From positions 1-39,458 of the forward strand of contig JAJDNX010000054.1 of NCBI GenBank assembly GCA_022340485.1: 39,458 bases of DNA, in the 5' to 3' direction. A program made the translations under genes and the position numbers. Source of the stretch: Gammaproteobacteria bacterium (GTDB lineage Bacteria; Pseudomonadota; Gammaproteobacteria; UBA9214). This document shows positions 37,430 to 39,458 of the stretch, one piece after another (within the stretch, counting starts at the first letter, position 1; each line of letters starts with the position of its first letter). Under the pieces are notes generated by a model, which saw only the letters and a program-made list of their open reading frames with translations, was not told where the DNA came from and made no database searches.

Positions 37430-38150
37430 CAAGCTTGCGAACCTCTGCGAGGTGGCGCCGGCTGACTTCCAGTGTCTGTTCAACCCCGGCAAGGGATACC
37501 TGTGCATGCCCATCTGCATCCCTACCGAGGCCGGTAATATAGCGCCTGGCAACCAGCGCGTTACGGTGTATACGCACAAAGCGGTCGGAAAATTCCTGCT
37601 CCAGTGACTTCAGGGTGTCCTCGATCAGTATCTGGGTATCGGCCGTGCCGACAACTACATATTTCTGGTCGGCCTGGAAATAACGTATCTCGGCCACCGG
37701 GATGAGTTGCAGGCTGCCGCGAACATTGGCACAGATGCTCTGCCGCGCACCGGCACGGGTACCGGCTTCCCGCAGGGAGGCAGCCTGTGCCCCGGTCATG
37801 CGCCGCGCATGCAACAGCGCATCGACCAAACGCTCCCGACGTACCGGCTTCAACAGGTAGTCGACAGCATGCGACTCAAAAGCCTGCAGCGCATAATCAT
37901 CATAGGCAGTGGTAAAAATTATGGCCGGAGGTTGCTGCAGTAGCTGCAGGTACTGTGCAGTCTCGAGGCCGTCCATTCCTGGCATACGAATATCCAGTAA
38001 CAGCATATCCGGCTGCTTATTTTCGCACTGCTGCAGTGCTTCACGGCCGTTGGCAGCTTCCCCGCATACCTCGTGGCCACCGATCTCCTCGAGCATGGAA
38101 CACAGCCGCGCGCGTGCCGGGGCTTCGTCATCGACGACCAGTATCTTCAT
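37410..38150 (-). CDS. algR: LytTR response regulator, AlgR-like
   Basis: The 246-residue product has a receiver domain (1-118; acidic pocket in VVDDEAPARAR, phosphorylated aspartate in LLLDIRMPGMDG, lysine in YLLKPV). A LytTR DNA-binding domain follows (about 145-245; RYFQADQKYVVV and RFVRIHRNALVARRYI). It is next to an AlgZ-like kinase, whose stop overlaps its ATG as ATGA, and to hemC and argH. This is the Pseudomonas algZ-algR neighbourhood. In Pseudomonas AlgR controls alginate and twitching genes; its targets here are unknown. Confidence 0.9.
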   Translation of the reverse strand: MKILVVDDEAPARARLCSMLEEIGGHEVCGEAANGREALQQCENKQPDMLLLDIRMPGMDGLETAQYLQLLQQPPAIIFTTAYDDYALQAFESHAVDYLLKPVRRERLVDALLHARRMTGAQAASLREAGTRAGARQSICANVRGSLQLIPVAEIRYFQADQKYVVVGTADTQILIEDTLKSLEQEFSDRFVRIHRNALVARRYITGLGRDADGHAQVSLAGVEQTLEVSRRHLAEVRKLVKALQS

Positions 38151-39223
38151 GAGATTATCACTTTCGGGAACCGCATAATGACCCTGTAAATATTTTCATC
38201 AAGCGACGTTAACAGCTCGGCACCACCGCCGAAAGCGATCTGCAGACGCTGGCGGATATTTTCCTGTGCAATACGGTTACCTTCACGCTGTCCGCCGCTC
38301 TCGGTGTCCGGCAGCGGGTTACTGACAGCAATGGTCACCATATCCTGCTGGCAATCACCATCCACATGAATGGTACCGCCCTCGGGTAATCGTTCAATGC
38401 CATGATAGATTGCGTTTTCAAGCAACGGTTGCAGGGTCAGCGGGGGCATGCTCACAGCCGCCGGGATCCTCTCCACACTCCACTGCACCGAGAGACGTTC
38501 GCCGAGGCGCAGGGTTTCAATATTCAGATATCGCTGTGCCAGCGTCAGTTCGTCCGCAAAGGTACTCTGTTCATGTGAACTGTTCAGCGAGGCACGAAAC
38601 AGGTCGGATAAATCTTCGATGGCAGACTCGGCGCGCTCGGGAGCGCTCCGGGTTAATGCGGCAATGGTATTCATGCTATTGAAAAAAAAATGCGGGCGTA
38701 TCCGTGCCTGTAGTGCCTGTATTCGTGCTCGCGCCTCGGCCTTGAGTTGTTGCCGCCACTGGAACTGGACATACAGGTAACGCAGTACAACCGCTGCAAT
38801 AACAGTGCTGATAATGAGGTTACGCAACAGGAATTCTGCATGCTGCCCGTCATCAACCTGCGGAAACAGGGTACTTGCAAGCATCAAGCCGAAAGCAATC
38901 TCGCTGATAATTGCCGTAACCAGCAACACCAACAGGTAGCTCACTATGGCAGCCACCGTATTGCCAAGACGCGCCAGTAACGACCGGCAGACACACAGCA
39001 GTGCCGCACTGGTCAGCGCTATCCATTGCATAAATATCGAGATCAGACCGAGATTGACCCACCGATTCTCCACTATCCCCGGACTTACCAGGGTCAGAAT
39101 GAAGGCCAGCAGCTCGGCAATCACCACCACCGCGAACACCATGCGGACATCACAAAAGCTGGGTAAAAAGAACGGTTCCGCGGACTCGATCGCAAACTGC
39201 TCAGCTGGCTGGCGTGGCTTCAT
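38147..39223 (-). CDS. algZ: LytS-type membrane histidine kinase, AlgZ/FimS-like
   Basis: The 358-residue product has four predicted membrane helices (about 28-145). A His_kinase domain follows, with the H-box RPHFFFNSMNTIAAL (usual form PHFLFNSLN), and an ATPase domain with N-box LLENAIYHGIERLPEGG and a glycine-rich stretch near GNRIAQENIRQRL. It lacks a large extracytoplasmic sensor domain, so signals are probably sensed in the membrane. It overlaps algR by 4 bases and diverges from argH. Confidence 0.9.
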   Translation of the reverse strand: MKPRQPAEQFAIESAEPFFLPSFCDVRMVFAVVVIAELLAFILTLVSPGIVENRWVNLGLISIFMQWIALTSAALLCVCRSLLARLGNTVAAIVSYLLVLLVTAIISEIAFGLMLASTLFPQVDDGQHAEFLLRNLIISTVIAAVVLRYLYVQFQWRQQLKAEARARIQALQARIRPHFFFNSMNTIAALTRSAPERAESAIEDLSDLFRASLNSSHEQSTFADELTLAQRYLNIETLRLGERLSVQWSVERIPAAVSMPPLTLQPLLENAIYHGIERLPEGGTIHVDGDCQQDMVTIAVSNPLPDTESGGQREGNRIAQENIRQRLQIAFGGGAELLTSLDENIYRVIMRFPKVIIS

Positions 39224-39315
39224 GGCTGCAGTTTCAACCCTGTCTTCCCGGCATGCAAGCTTTGCGGTACAGCTTCTTCATGGCTGCCAGGCACTATGCA
39301 AAAGGCAAACGCAAA

Positions 39316-39337
39316 CCCGATCGGGATTGGTTATACT
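39316..39337 (+). promoter_or_regulatory. Candidate argH promoter with a palindrome in the spacer
   Basis: TATACT at 39332-39337 is a good -10 box about 30 bases before the argH ATG. The -35 region is weak. The perfect 10-bp palindrome CCCGATCGGG (39316-39325) lies in the spacer just upstream, a usual place for a regulator of this promoter. The rest of the 143-base argH/algZ gap shows no gene. Confidence 0.4.
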
Positions 39338-39366
39338 GCGGCAAAACAGGCACCCCGGTTAACCAC

Positions 39367-39458
39367 ATGACAAACAAAAAACCTTCTGAAAAACCCTGGG
39401 GCGGACGCTTCACGGAATCTACAGACGCCTTCGTCGAGGCCTTTACCGCATCGATCGA
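39367..39458 (+). CDS. argH: Argininosuccinate lyase (5' end only)
   Basis: ArgH splits argininosuccinate into arginine and fumarate. Only the first 30 codons are in the window; the gene runs off the right edge. The visible residues include the family start KPWGGRFTESTDAFVEAFTA, which is distinctive. Its place beside an algZ-algR pair agrees with the Pseudomonas order. Confidence 0.93.
   Translation, partial: MTNKKPSEKPWGGRFTESTDAFVEAFTASI

Overview
The window is a compact, gene-dense stretch of a gammaproteobacterial chromosome. Several gene orders match blocks known from Pseudomonas and relatives: fmt-def next to a LysM gene, dprA, tsaC and hemF; argH next to an AlgZ/AlgR-type pair and hemC-hemD; a gamma-carbonic-anhydrase gene beside prlC; and a his-tat block. 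Every core gene I recognise reads open at normal length. I see no tRNA or rRNA gene, insertion sequence, prophage or CRISPR array. HemF (oxygen-dependent) points to an aerobic lifestyle. A rhodanese gene beside a DsrE2-type gene hints at sulfur-compound metabolism, but does not prove it.

Layout. Positions 29-6608, all minus strand, form one run read right to left: pip, dtd, hisB, hisH, hisA, hisF, hisI, hisE, tatA, tatB, tatC. They cover proline iminopeptidase, D-aminoacyl-tRNA deacylase, six histidine-biosynthesis proteins and the Tat translocase. Positions 6641-7981 hold the DsrE2-like and rhodanese genes, with an unusual cluster of three hairpins at the 3' side. Positions 7982-8306 are an AT-rich regulatory gap before a plus-strand LpxL-type acyltransferase. 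From 9237 to 19302 the minus strand carries def, fmt, rsmB, a DUF4390 gene, ntrY, ntrX, trkA and trkH: protein start formylation and deformylation, rRNA methylation, a membrane two-component system and potassium uptake.

From 19509 to 26154 the plus strand carries a TsaP-like LysM gene, dprA, smg, topA, tsaC and hemF. A decayed stretch follows hemF that looks like part of a metallophosphoesterase gene. A BASS-family transporter (minus) and hemB-aroE (plus) diverge at 27541-27718. Then come a gamma-carbonic-anhydrase-like gene, prlC, xthA, an NAD-dependent epimerase-like gene and a ferredoxin/flavin oxidoreductase. The window ends with hemD and hemC (minus), a periplasmic thioredoxin-like gene, an AlgR/AlgZ-type LytTR two-component pair and the first 92 bases of argH. 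Four haem genes (hemF, hemB, hemD, hemC) lie in three places.

Most of the window is ordinary core genome and I do not see a clear new multi-gene system. The points most worth a second look are: an NtrX regulator whose AAA+ domain lacks the sigma-54 contact motif, has an altered Walker B and a changed arginine finger; the triple-hairpin region at 6649-6758, one hairpin of which is a good terminator facing the wrong way for its neighbours; the rhodanese-DsrE2 pair without TusA; the phosphoesterase relic behind hemF; and paired dyads in front of the acyltransferase gene.
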